DNA of 64,000 bases, from positions 124,001-188,000 of the forward strand of contig NZ_FMYX01000001.1 in NCBI RefSeq assembly GCF_900102675.1. Direction: 5' to 3'. This document shows, piece after piece, positions 54,530-63,605 of the stretch; position 1 is the first letter of the stretch; each line of letters begins with the position of its first letter. The notes below the pieces were generated by a model. The model saw only the letters and a program-made list of their open reading frames with translations. It was not told the DNA's origin and made no database searches. The translations under genes and the position numbers were made by a program. This DNA is from Pseudomonas guariconensis (GTDB lineage Bacteria; Pseudomonadota; Gammaproteobacteria; Pseudomonadales; Pseudomonadaceae).

Positions 54530-54708
54530 TGCAACGGCTTCTTCGCGGATGAGCCCACTCGCGCCTGGCCCGGGTTGCTCCTTGTGACAGCGGACTCGCC
54601 CGCAAAGGGGCTCTGCACGCGTGCGACCGCTAACGTTCAGGCGGGCATTCACAACCCTCTGCATTTCTTCTATTGTCGAACGTTCATTTCCAGGCAATTG
54701 GCAGATTC

Positions 54709-55455
54709 ATGGAGAACGTCATCGTCATCACCGGTGCCAGCCGTGGCATCGGCGCCGCCACCGCCTTGCTGGCGGCGCAGCAGGGTTATCGCATCTGCAT
54801 CAACTACCACGCCGACGACCAGGCCGCCGAACAGGTGCTGGCCCAGGTGCGTGCGCTCGGGGCCACGGCCATCGCCGTGCGAGCCGATGCCAGTGTCGAA
54901 GATGAAGTGGCGCAGCTGTTCCATCGCGTCGACCAGGAGCTTGGTCCGGTTACCGCTCTGGTCAACAACGCCGGCACCATCGGCCAGCAGAGTCGGGTGG
55001 AGGAGATGTCTGAGTTCCGCCTGCTCAAGGTGATGAAGACCAACGTGGTCGGCCCAATGCTGTGCGCTAAGCACGCATTGCTGCGCATGGCCCGCCGTCA
55101 TGGTGGGCAGGGCGGGGCGATCGTCAATGTATCGTCCGTGGCGGCGCGCCTTGGCGCTCCCCACGAATATGTCGACTACGCCGCCTCCAAGGGTGCGCTG
55201 GACACCTTCACCGTCGGCCTGGCCAAGGAAGTGGCAGGCGAGGGCGTGCGGGTCAATGGCGTACGGCCTGGCTACATCCACACAGGTTTCCATGCGTTGA
55301 GTGGCGATCCGGAGCGGGTATCCAAACTCGAACCGGGTTTGCCCATGGGGCGTGGAGGACGGCCGGAGGAAGTGGCCGAGGCGATCCTGTGGCTGCTATC
55401 GGACAAAGCGTCCTATTCGACAGGTAGTTTCATTGACCTGGGTGGTGGGCGCTAA
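54709..55455 (+). CDS. Short-chain dehydrogenase/reductase (SDR)
   Basis: 248 aa from the ATG at 54709; in-frame codons back to 54673 lack an RBS. Classical SDR: NAD(P) motif TGASRGIG (8-15), NNAG in LVNNAGTIGQQSR, catalytic Ser in VNVSSVAARLG, YxxxK in EYVDYAASKGALDTF (Y156 region), and a closing SYSTGSFIDLGGGR. An Arg after the first glycine motif and Asn-Tyr at beta-2 end (INYHADD) hint at NADP preference. Substrate unknown, similar to FabG-like or sugar/ketone reductases. Monocistronic, unrelated by layout to the efflux operon. Confidence 0.88.
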   Translation: MENVIVITGASRGIGAATALLAAQQGYRICINYHADDQAAEQVLAQVRALGATAIAVRADASVEDEVAQLFHRVDQELGPVTALVNNAGTIGQQSRVEEMSEFRLLKVMKTNVVGPMLCAKHALLRMARRHGGQGGAIVNVSSVAARLGAPHEYVDYAASKGALDTFTVGLAKEVAGEGVRVNGVRPGYIHTGFHALSGDPERVSKLEPGLPMGRGGRPEEVAEAILWLLSDKASYSTGSFIDLGGGR

Positions 55456-55509
55456 GTAGCTGGGGGAGCGCGCACCGCGGTGGGCTGCGAAGCAGACCCT
55501 GCTGCGCGA

Positions 55510-56919
55510 TCAGAACGACCTCACGATCCGCCCCAACGTCTCCATGGCCTGCTCGGCACCCTCATTCCAAGGGCTGCCGTAGTTCAGGCGGATGCAGTTA
55601 CCAAAGCGCCGCGTGGGCGAGAAGATTGGCCCCGGGGCGATGCTGATGCCCTGGGCCAGGGCCATGTGGAACAACTTGAGCGCATCCATCTGCTCCGGCA
55701 GTTCAAGCCACAGGAAGTAACCACCGCTGGGGTGGCTGACCCGGGTCTGCGCCGGGAAATGCCGGGCGATGGCGGCCAGCATGCTCAACTGCTGGCCTTC
55801 CAGGGCATAGCGCAGCTTGCGCAGGTGGCGGTCGTAGCCGCCGTGTTGCAGGTAGTCGGCGATCGCAGCCTGGGCGGGCATCGAGGCGCACAGCGAGGTC
55901 ATCAGCTTGAGCCGCTCGATCTTCTGGGCAAAGCGCCCGGCAGCCACCCAGCCAATGCGATAGCCCGGTGCCAGGCTCTTGGCGAAGGAACCGCAGTGCA
56001 TCACCAGGCCCTCGGTGTCGAAGGCCTTGGCCGGCTTGGGCGCTTGCTGGGCATAGTAGAGCTCGGCGTAGACATCGTCTTCGATCAGCGGCACCTGGTG
56101 GCGGCGCAGCAGCTCCACCAACGCCTGCTTCTTCGCCTCAGGCATGCTTGCGCCCACCGGATTCTGGAAGTTGGTCATGCACCAGACGGCTTTTACCGGG
56201 TGTTTCTCCAAGGTTTGCGCCAGTACGGCCAGGTCCATGCCTTCACGTGGATGCACCGGGATTTCCACGGCCTTGAGCTTCAGGCGCTCGAGCACCTGCA
56301 GGCAGGCATAGAAGGCCGGGGCTTCGATTGCGACCAGATCGCCAGGTTCGGTGACCGCCTGCAGGCACAGATTGAGCGCCTCCAGGGCGCCGTTGGTGAT
56401 TAGCAGCTCCTCCATGGGCAGCATCAGCCCACCGACCATGTAGCGCAGGGCGATCTGCCTGCGCAGTTGCGGATTGCCCGGCGACAGGTCGGTGACCACC
56501 ATGCGCGGGTCCATGGCTCGGCTGGCGCTCGCCAGCGAGCGCGACAGACGCTGGAGGGGGAAGAGTTCCGGGCTGGGGAAGGCCGAGCCGAACGGCACGG
56601 TATGCGGATCCTTGATCGAGTCGAGGATGGAGAACACCAGCGCGCTGACGTCCACCTGGGTGGATTCGCTGACCGGTGCCAAGGCCTGGGGTTCGCTGAA
56701 CGGCCGGGGTGCGTGGGCATTGACGAAGTAGCCTGAGCGCGGCCGGGCGCGAATCAGGCCACGGCGCTCGAGCAAGTAGTAAGCCTGAAACACCGTGGAC
56801 GGGCTGACGCCGTGGGTCTGGCTGGCGTAGCGCACCGAAGGTACACGTTGGCCGGGCCCCAGGACGCCGGAGCGGATCAGTTCGGCAATGTCGTCAGCGA
56901 ATCGTTCGTAGCGTTTCAT
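55510..56919 (-). CDS. MocR/GabR-family regulator (GntR HTH fused to aminotransferase)
   Basis: 469 aa. N-terminal GntR winged helix (residues 1-75: FADDIAELIRSGVLGPGQRVPSVRYASQTHGVSPSTVFQAYYLLERRGLIRARPRSGYFV) followed by a fold-type I aminotransferase domain: VVTDLSPGNPQLRRQIALRYM, ITNGALEALNLCLQAV, NFQNPVGASMPE, LIEDDVYAELYY and the PLP-lysine segment HCGSFAKSLAPGYRIGWVAAG (Lys ~315). MocR proteins sense PLP or amino-compounds. Downstream of ccoG on the same strand with 39 bp between; its target is not apparent. Confidence 0.93.
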   Translation of the reverse strand: MKRYERFADDIAELIRSGVLGPGQRVPSVRYASQTHGVSPSTVFQAYYLLERRGLIRARPRSGYFVNAHAPRPFSEPQALAPVSESTQVDVSALVFSILDSIKDPHTVPFGSAFPSPELFPLQRLSRSLASASRAMDPRMVVTDLSPGNPQLRRQIALRYMVGGLMLPMEELLITNGALEALNLCLQAVTEPGDLVAIEAPAFYACLQVLERLKLKAVEIPVHPREGMDLAVLAQTLEKHPVKAVWCMTNFQNPVGASMPEAKKQALVELLRRHQVPLIEDDVYAELYYAQQAPKPAKAFDTEGLVMHCGSFAKSLAPGYRIGWVAAGRFAQKIERLKLMTSLCASMPAQAAIADYLQHGGYDRHLRKLRYALEGQQLSMLAAIARHFPAQTRVSHPSGGYFLWLELPEQMDALKLFHMALAQGISIAPGPIFSPTRRFGNCIRLNYGSPWNEGAEQAMETLGRIVRSF

Positions 56920-56958
56920 CGTGGCTCGGCAGTCAAGGTGACAAGTCAGTGTAAGGGA

Positions 56959-58365
56959 TCAACGGTTCAGTGGCGCGACGAAGCGGCTGTCGGCGCGGCT
57001 GTAGATCGTCGGCTCATCGCTGTCGCGGACTTCGAAGGTGATCTGCTGGGCACTGTTGGTGGGGCGGTCGGCCAGCAATGCGACCGATACCGGCAGCTCG
57101 CTCATTTCTCCGGCGGGAATGACGAAGGCCGTCTTGCCGTTCAGCGCGAAGCCCTCGGCGTCCACCAGACGCAGTTCGTAGCGCTGGGGAGACTGGGTCT
57201 TGTTGATGACCTTGAGCAAGTAGATGTTCTCGATCTGGCCTTGAGCGTTCTCGCGGAACAGGCCGCGGTCCTTGATCACATCCAGCGACACCATCGGGCG
57301 CAGGTCCAGGGCCACCACCAAGGCACCGACCATCAGCACCAGGGCACTGGCGTAGCCTAGCAGGCGTGGGCGCAGCCAGTGCGTCTTGCCGCCTTGCAAG
57401 GTGTGTTCGGACTTGTAGCCGATCAGGCCACGGGCATAGCCCATCTTATCCATCACGTTGTCGCAGGCGTCGATGCAGGCGGCGCAGCCAATGCAGGCCA
57501 TCTGCAGGCCGTCGCGGATATCGATGCCGGTGGGGCACACCTGCACGCACAGGGTACAGTCGATGCAATCGCCCAGGTTCTGCGCGCGCGGGTCGCTGCC
57601 TTTCTTGCGCGGGCCACGGGCCTCGCCGCGGCGAGGGTCGTAAGCCACCGCCAGGGTGTCCTTGTCGAACATCACGCTCTGAAAACGTGCGTAGGGGCAC
57701 ATGTGCATGCATACCGCTTCGCGCAGCCAGCCGGCGTTGAGGTAGGTGGCGGCGGTGAAGAACACCACCCAGAACAGCGCCACGCCGCCCAACTGCAAGG
57801 TGAACAGCGCCTCGGCCAAGGGGCGGATGGGCGTGAAGTACCCCACGAAGGTCAGCCCTGTGAGCACTCCGATGGCCAACCACAGGCTGTGCTTTAGGGT
57901 GCGGCGCGCAAGCTTTTCAAGGGTCCAGGGGGCTGCGGCGAGCTTGATACGCTGGTTGCGGTCACCTTCGCTGACCTTCTCGCACCACATGAACAGCCAG
58001 GTCCATACACTCTGCGGGCAACTGTAGCCGCACCAGACACGGCCCGCGAACACCGTGATGGCAAACAGCCCGAAGGCGCAGATGATCAAAAGCGCCGACA
58101 GCAGGATGAAGTCCTGAGGCCAGAAGGTGGCGCCGAAGATATGGAATTTGCTTTCGGCAAGGTCCCAGAGCACAGCCTGGCGGCCGTTCCAGTCCAGCCA
58201 GGCGGTGCCGAAGAACAGCACGAACAGCGCACCGGCAAAGCCAATGCGCAGGTTGCGGTACAGGCCGGTGAAACTGCGTGTATGGATGCCGCTGTCGCCC
58301 AGGCGCTTGCGCGGGCTGGCGGGCGCGTCAACGTCGATCACGCGGTACGGGATTCTATCGCTCAT
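56959..58365 (-). CDS. ccoG: Cytochrome c oxidase accessory protein CcoG (RdxA/FixG)
   Basis: 468 aa, start at MSDRIPYRVIDVDAP. Five or so membrane helices with CGYSCPQSVWTWLFMW, then two [4Fe-4S] ferredoxin-type clusters in CIDCTLCVQVCPTGIDI and CIGCAACIDACDNVMD, and a C-terminal Ig-like domain (NIYLLKVINKTQSPQRYELRL). CcoG reduces copper for cbb3 oxidase assembly. The ccoNOPQ and ccoHIS genes are not adjacent, so this is either a separate copy or a dispersed locus. Good codon composition throughout. Confidence 0.93.
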   Translation of the reverse strand: MSDRIPYRVIDVDAPASPRKRLGDSGIHTRSFTGLYRNLRIGFAGALFVLFFGTAWLDWNGRQAVLWDLAESKFHIFGATFWPQDFILLSALLIICAFGLFAITVFAGRVWCGYSCPQSVWTWLFMWCEKVSEGDRNQRIKLAAAPWTLEKLARRTLKHSLWLAIGVLTGLTFVGYFTPIRPLAEALFTLQLGGVALFWVVFFTAATYLNAGWLREAVCMHMCPYARFQSVMFDKDTLAVAYDPRRGEARGPRKKGSDPRAQNLGDCIDCTLCVQVCPTGIDIRDGLQMACIGCAACIDACDNVMDKMGYARGLIGYKSEHTLQGGKTHWLRPRLLGYASALVLMVGALVVALDLRPMVSLDVIKDRGLFRENAQGQIENIYLLKVINKTQSPQRYELRLVDAEGFALNGKTAFVIPAGEMSELPVSVALLADRPTNSAQQITFEVRDSDEPTIYSRADSRFVAPLNR

Positions 58366-58484
58366 GGCTTGTGCTCTTGAGTCTCGATCAGGCCCGTTCA
58401 CTATGGGGCGCGATCTGTTTCCAGCACAGACTCAGGTGGCGCGATAAAAACCGTATCAGATGAACCGCTGGTACCTCGCAGGCC

Positions 58485-58724
58485 TCAGATCACGGAGCCT
58501 GGCGTGCTTGCCTTCAGATGCCTGCGGCTATCCACCGCACCGGCCACGGTGAGCGCGTCGGCCTCGGCTTCGGTGATGGGGACGCGCTGGTTGGCGAGCA
58601 GGGCCACCGACATGCGCAACTGCTCATCCGTGACGATCTCGATGTCCGGCCCTTCGGCCTCGAGGCGTAGGTCTTCGCCGATCAACGTACAGCGGCGGGT
58701 GCTTTCGTCGATTTCTACGGGCAT
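58485..58724 (-). CDS. DUF3203 family small protein
   Basis: 79 aa from an ATG with GAGGAC upstream; the frame is open much further (to 59534) but that is the shadow of mgtC. Acidic, soluble: MPVEIDESTRRCTLIGEDLRLEAEGPDIEIVTDEQLRMSVALLANQRVPITEAEADALTVAG. This pattern matches a small Pseudomonas-specific family (DUF3203 as I recall). Function unknown. Divergent from mgtC. Confidence 0.75.
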   Translation of the reverse strand: MPVEIDESTRRCTLIGEDLRLEAEGPDIEIVTDEQLRMSVALLANQRVPITEAEADALTVAGAVDSRRHLKASTPGSVI

Positions 58725-58881
58725 GGCGATGTCCTCTTGGTTGGCGGTCTGCAGTTGTGACCGCGCCAAACAGGTGGTTGCTGCATCGCTGCGCTCAGTG
58801 GATTCGGTTGCACTCCCGGCAAGCCCAACGGTCCATCCCTTGAGAGGTACGAGCGTCGCTCCCACGACCTGGAGGTCTGAC

Positions 58882-59412
58882 ATGCACCCTTGGTGGCACA
58901 CGGCATGGCTGGCCATACAAGCCGAGTTCGCCGACATCGCCGACCTGCGCGAGGTCACCCAGATCCTGGTGCGCTTGTTGATGGCCGCCGTGCTGGGCGC
59001 GGTGCTGGGCTTCGAGCGCGAGCACAAGGGCAAGTCCGCGGGCGTGCGCACGCACATGTTAGTGTGCCTGGGGGCGGCGCTGTTCGTCCTGGCGCCGAGC
59101 ATGGCCGGCGCTGACGAGCAGGCGCTCAGCCGAGTGGTCCAGGGGATCGTCGCGGGGATCGGTTTTCTGGGCGCCGGGACGATTCTCAAAGGGAACGGCC
59201 AGGAGACCAGCCATGTGAAAGGCCTGACCACCGCCGCCGGATTGTGGATGACCGCCGCCATCGGCACGGCCGCGGGTGTGGGGCGTGAGGCCACTGCCGT
59301 GATCAGCACGGTGCTGGCGCTGCTGGTGCTGGGCAGCATGCCGCTGCTGGTGGAGAAGCTTGAAGGCGAGGATGAAGGGAAGCAGGAGGAGGAGCGTGAC
59401 AGGAAGCACTGA
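58882..59412 (+). CDS. MgtC/SapB family membrane protein
   Basis: 176 aa, ATG at 58882 behind GGAGG; the longer open frame from 58504 is not used. Four or five membrane helices in the MgtC domain: EVTQILVRLLMAAVLGAVLGFEREHKGKSAGVRTHMLVCLGAALFVLAPSMAG, VVQGIVAGIGFLGAGTIL, SHVKGLTTAAGLWMTAAIGTAAGVGREATAVISTVLALLVLGSMPLL; ends in a charged tail. MgtC-like proteins modulate the F-ATPase and Mg2+ homeostasis. This one lacks the soluble C-terminal domain of Salmonella MgtC, i.e. SapB type. Its stop overlaps the hairpin closing the CrcY RNA gene on the other strand. Confidence 0.88.
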   Translation: MHPWWHTAWLAIQAEFADIADLREVTQILVRLLMAAVLGAVLGFEREHKGKSAGVRTHMLVCLGAALFVLAPSMAGADEQALSRVVQGIVAGIGFLGAGTILKGNGQETSHVKGLTTAAGLWMTAAIGTAAGVGREATAVISTVLALLVLGSMPLLVEKLEGEDEGKQEEERDRKH

Positions 59413-59432
59413 GGGGAGCCGAAGCTCCCCTC
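59411..59432. terminator. Shared terminator hairpin of mgtC and the CrcY RNA
   Basis: GAGGGGAGC, loop CGAA (UUCG on the minus strand), GCTCCCCTC. The minus-strand form has the very stable UUCG tetraloop and the plus-strand arm includes the mgtC stop codon. No strong U tract on either side. Confidence 0.65.
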
Positions 59433-59772
59433 AAAGCGTTGTTGCCTGCTCTTTTTTTTATTATTGGAGACTGGCCTGTTGTTGTTTTTGTCAGCCATTG
59501 CCTCGGTAGTGCGGGTGGCCCCCACTCGGGGCACAAGAGCAAACGTATTTTTTTGAGCGCTGACCTGCTTTCATCATTGCTGATCCGATGCTGACTGCCG
59601 CTACCTTGCAGGTAGTTTTATTGTTCTGTGTCAGACCGCGAGGGCGAACCCTCTGAAAAGCGTGCCTACTCCAAAAAAATCTGCTTGCTACGCCTCTGCC
59701 GTGTTGTTCTTGTTATGTCAGAGCCGTTACCTATTGTTTTTATTGGGTGTCACGTTGTTGTTCTTGTTATGC
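59411..59772 (-). ncRNA. crcY: CrcY-like small RNA that titrates Hfq/Crc
   Basis: Non-coding ~360-nt region on the minus strand, between mgtC and mvaB, the location reported for CrcY in P. putida (from memory). It begins GCATAACAAGAACAACAA just after a sigma-54 promoter and carries at least five A-rich AANAANAA motifs: 59755-59768, 59734-59744, 59704-59714, 59616-59627, 59479-59491, plus AATAATAA near 59456-59465. CrcZ/CrcY RNAs bind the Hfq/Crc complex through such motifs and relieve catabolite repression. A 21-nt near-identical repeat (59702-59722 and 59755-59776) lies at its 5' part. Short frames in it lack RBS. The 3' end is inferred from the UUCG hairpin. Confidence 0.82.
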
Positions 59773-59782
59773 CAGAGATAAA

Positions 59783-59798
59783 GCAGATGCCATGCCAA
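59783..59798 (-). promoter_or_regulatory. Sigma-54 promoter of the CrcY RNA
   Basis: On the minus strand TTGGCATGGCATCTGCTTT: GG at 59796-59795 and GC at 59784-59783 with 10 nt between (-24/-12). Predicted start ~59772. CrcZ/CrcY are RpoN- and CbrB-dependent in pseudomonads. Confidence 0.75.
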
Positions 59799-59879
59799 CT
59801 TTTTAAAATCCTTTAAAATCAATGCCTTGTCTGAATTCGCAGAAGCCGGGCCACCTGAAAATCTGTCGATTTGTTTCCC

Positions 59880-59920
59880 TGTTACCCGATTTTTTGCTGG
59901 CAAACGGGGGTGAGGTAACA
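59880..59920. promoter_or_regulatory. Inverted repeat upstream of crcY, candidate CbrB enhancer site
   Basis: TGTTACC at 59880-59886 and GGTAACA at 59914-59920 form a 7-bp inverted repeat, 108-148 nt upstream of the predicted RNA start, the distance of enhancer sites for sigma-54 promoters. CbrB sites are reported with TGTTAC/GTAACA halves (from memory, 14 nt apart); the spacing here is larger (27 nt between the 7-mers). Confidence 0.5.
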
Positions 59921-59951
59921 CTCACCCACACACATGTGACACCCGTATGAC

Positions 59952-60851
59952 TTATTGAGCGCTACGCGCCCGTGCAACCCGCGACCCCGTGACGCGGCCC
60001 AGCACCGAACTGATGCGCTGGCCGGCCGCGATCAGGCGCTCCAGGTCGATGCCGGTGTCGATTCCCAGGCCTTGCATGAGGTACACAACATCCTCGGTGG
60101 CAACGTTGCCGGTCGCGCCCTTGGCGTACGGACAGCCGCCCAGGCCCGCCACGGAACTGTCGAAGACCTGGATGCCTTCGAGCAGACTGGCATAGACATT
60201 GGCCAGGGCCTGGCCGTAGGTGTCATGGAAATGCCCGGCCAATTGCCCACGTGGCACCTGGGCCGAGACCACCTCGAACAACCGGCGTGTTTCGCCAGCG
60301 GTACCGGTGCCGATGGTGTCGCCCAAAGACACTTCGTAGCAGCCCATCTCATGCAGTGCCCGCGCCACCGGCGCGACCTGCTCGGCGCTGACCTTGCCTT
60401 CGTAAGGGCAGCCCAGCACGCACGACACATAACCGCGCACGCGCACGCCATGGCTGCGCGCCGCCTCCATGATCGGCTCGAAGCGCTTGAGGCTCTCGCT
60501 GATCGAGCAATTGATGTTGCGCTGTGAGAAGGCCTCGGATGCGGCGGCGAATACCGCCACTTCTTTCACCCCAGCTGCCAGGGCGTCTTCGAAACCGCGC
60601 AAGTTGGGCGCCAGGGCGGCGTAGGTCACGCCTGGGCGTTGCTTGATGGCGGCGAACACCTCGGCTGAGCCGGCCATCTGCGGTACCCATTTGGGCGAGA
60701 CGAAGCTGCCCACCTCGATATAGGACAACCCGGCCTCGGTGAGCTCGTCCACCAGGCGCACTTTGTCCGCGACGCTGATGGGCTGGGCTTCGTTCTGCAG
60801 GCCGTCGCGCGGGCCGACTTCGACCAGGCGGACTTTCTCGGGCAATGACAT
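59952..60851 (-). CDS. mvaB: Hydroxymethylglutaryl-CoA lyase
   Basis: 299 aa. Cleaves HMG-CoA to acetoacetate and acetyl-CoA, the last leucine-degradation step. DRE-TIM fold motifs: VEVGPRDGLQNEAQPISVADKVRLVDELTEAG, GYVSCVLGCPYEGKV, LGDTIGTGTAGE, LAGHFHDTYGQALANVYASL and the signature GLGGCPYAKGATGNVATEDVVYLM with its catalytic Cys. Downstream of liuR with 20 bp between; the 3' end lies next to the promoter region of the CrcY RNA. Also called liuE; the other liu genes are not adjacent. Confidence 0.95.
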   Translation of the reverse strand: MSLPEKVRLVEVGPRDGLQNEAQPISVADKVRLVDELTEAGLSYIEVGSFVSPKWVPQMAGSAEVFAAIKQRPGVTYAALAPNLRGFEDALAAGVKEVAVFAAASEAFSQRNINCSISESLKRFEPIMEAARSHGVRVRGYVSCVLGCPYEGKVSAEQVAPVARALHEMGCYEVSLGDTIGTGTAGETRRLFEVVSAQVPRGQLAGHFHDTYGQALANVYASLLEGIQVFDSSVAGLGGCPYAKGATGNVATEDVVYLMQGLGIDTGIDLERLIAAGQRISSVLGRVTGSRVARARSAQ

Positions 60852-60871
60852 GGCGGGGTTCCTGTGTCAGG

Positions 60872-61276
60872 TCAACGGTTATTGTGATTGTGCTGGTTGA
60901 GGGTGGCGGCCAGGGCCTGCTCGCAGCGTTCCTGGGCAGTGTCCAGCTCCAGGTGCATTTGCTGGATATCGAGCATCTGCTGTTCCAACTGAGCGCGGCG
61001 CTCGGCGATCTTGGCCAGCATGCTGTTGAGCTGCTTGAGATTGCCGCTGGTAGGGTCATACAGCTCGATCAGCTCCCGGCATTCGGCCAGGGAGAAACCG
61101 ATGCGCTTGCCGCGCAGGATCAGCTTCAAGGTGACCTTGTCGCGCGCCGAATAGATGCGCTCCAGGCCTCGACGTTCGGGGCTCAGCAGGCCTTGCTCCT
61201 CATAGAAGCGAATCGCGCGGGTGGTGATGTCCAGCTCGCGGGACAGGTCGGAGATGCTGTAGGTCTGGCTGCTCAT
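60872..61276 (-). CDS. liuR: MerR-family regulator LiuR
   Basis: 134 aa. MerR DNA-binding part TYSISDLSRELDITTRAIRFYEEQGLLSPERRGLERIYSARDKVTLKLILRGKRIGFSLAECRELIELYD, then a dimerising coiled coil (LNSMLAKIAERRAQLEQQMLDIQQMHLELD) and a His/Asn tail. No metal-binding cysteines, consistent with the LiuR group, which controls leucine/isovalerate degradation. Pairs with mvaB and has a matching 24-bp palindrome ~40 bp upstream of its start. Confidence 0.87.
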   Translation of the reverse strand: MSSQTYSISDLSRELDITTRAIRFYEEQGLLSPERRGLERIYSARDKVTLKLILRGKRIGFSLAECRELIELYDPTSGNLKQLNSMLAKIAERRAQLEQQMLDIQQMHLELDTAQERCEQALAATLNQHNHNNR

Positions 61277-61315
61277 GCTTGGGCTCGGAAGAGGTGATAG
61301 CCGCTAACCTAAAGG

Positions 61316-61339
61316 CTGCTTGACGTAAACGTCAAGCAG
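61316..61339 (-). promoter_or_regulatory. LiuR operator/promoter
   Basis: Perfect inverted repeat with arms CTGCTTGACGT and ACGTCAAGCAG around AA. Its core TTGACGTAAACGTCAA fits the known LiuR motif (TTTACGTnAACGT type, from memory). On the minus strand TTGACG is followed ~18 nt later by TAGGTT, a long spacer typical of MerR-controlled promoters. It overlaps the last codons of pobR. Confidence 0.8.
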
Positions 61340-62228
61340 GCGCTGCTGGCCCCTGGGATTGGGCCGATCGCCGGAAGCCATTTGGCGTCTGGCCGGACAG
61401 GCGCTTGAAGAACCGGGCGAAGTAGGTCGGGTCGGTGAAGCCCAGGCGGTCTGACAGCTGGCCGATGCTCATGCGCGTGTACACCAGGTTGCGTCGTGCT
61501 TCCAGCAACAGGCGCTGGTGAACGACTTGCAGAGCGGTCTGCCCGGCCAGGTCCCGGCACAGCTGGTTGAGACGCAGGCTGGAAATACCCAGCTTCGCCG
61601 CGAAGTCTTCGACCGACAGGTGCTCGCGGTAATGGGCTTCCACCAAGCGCAGGTATCGGCTTAGCAATTGCCGGTCGCGTTCATCTCGGTTGCGCGGGGC
61701 CTGGCCCAGTTGTTGGCGACGGCTGATCCACACCATCAGTGCGGTGAGCAGCGCCTGCAGCATGGCGGCCCGCCCTGGCGCGTGGCCCTGGTATTCCTGT
61801 TGCAGCGTGTCGATCAGACCGTGCAGGCGGATACGGTCCTTGCCCAGCGGGTAGCAACCCACCGACGTCAGCACTGCCAGGGGTGCGCCGAGGCGCTGCT
61901 CCAGATCGGCCACCAGGGCGGTGCCGAACGTCAGCACGTGGCCCTGGATGTCGGCGCTGAAACGAAACCCATGCACGGTCAGCGGAGGGACCACCTGAAT
62001 CGCCGCTTCGTGGATTTCGCTGCGCTGGCCTTCGATCTGTACCTGCGCCCGGCCCCTTTGCACGTAAAGCAGCTGGAACAGCTCGGCATGGCGATGGGGC
62101 TTGATTTCCCAGTGGTGCAAACGGCTGCGCGCAGGGATCGACTCGCAATGCAGCAAGTCGGCACCGGGCCAGGCCTGGTTTTCGCCGTAGAGCTGGAACA
62201 GTGGCACTCCGGGAAGTCGGGTGGTCAT
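61332..62228 (-). CDS. pobR: AraC-family activator PobR of the pobA gene
   Basis: 298 aa from MTTRLPGVPLFQLYGENQ; the frame stays open past pobA's promoter but has no other good start. N-terminal cupin-like effector part (HCESIPARSRLHHWEIKPHRHAELFQLLYVQRGRAQVQIEGQ), C-terminal AraC DNA-binding part with LSVEDFAAKLGISSLRLNQLCRDLAGQTALQVV and SIGQLSDRLGFTDPTYFARFFKRLSGQTPNGFR. By layout (divergent to pobA, 168 bp) and sequence it is the 4-hydroxybenzoate-responsive activator of the AraC-type PobR found in Pseudomonas, not the IclR type of Acinetobacter. Confidence 0.92.
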   Translation of the reverse strand: MTTRLPGVPLFQLYGENQAWPGADLLHCESIPARSRLHHWEIKPHRHAELFQLLYVQRGRAQVQIEGQRSEIHEAAIQVVPPLTVHGFRFSADIQGHVLTFGTALVADLEQRLGAPLAVLTSVGCYPLGKDRIRLHGLIDTLQQEYQGHAPGRAAMLQALLTALMVWISRRQQLGQAPRNRDERDRQLLSRYLRLVEAHYREHLSVEDFAAKLGISSLRLNQLCRDLAGQTALQVVHQRLLLEARRNLVYTRMSIGQLSDRLGFTDPTYFARFFKRLSGQTPNGFRRSAQSQGPAAPA

Positions 62229-62246
62229 GGCATGTCTGTCCGTTAA

Positions 62247-63584
<1,338 letters not shown>

Positions 63585-63605
63585 GGCGGACGGCTCCATT
63601 CGCCC

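Noticed and set aside
54541..54610. REP-like sequence after the EmrB gene
   Set aside because: Only fragments (TTCGCGGATGAGCCC, CGCCCGCAAAGGGG) remain; arms do not pair well enough to call a repeat.
59628..59816. 62-codon frame on the plus strand in the crcY region
   Set aside because: AT-rich, no RBS, and the opposite strand carries promoter and RNA motifs.
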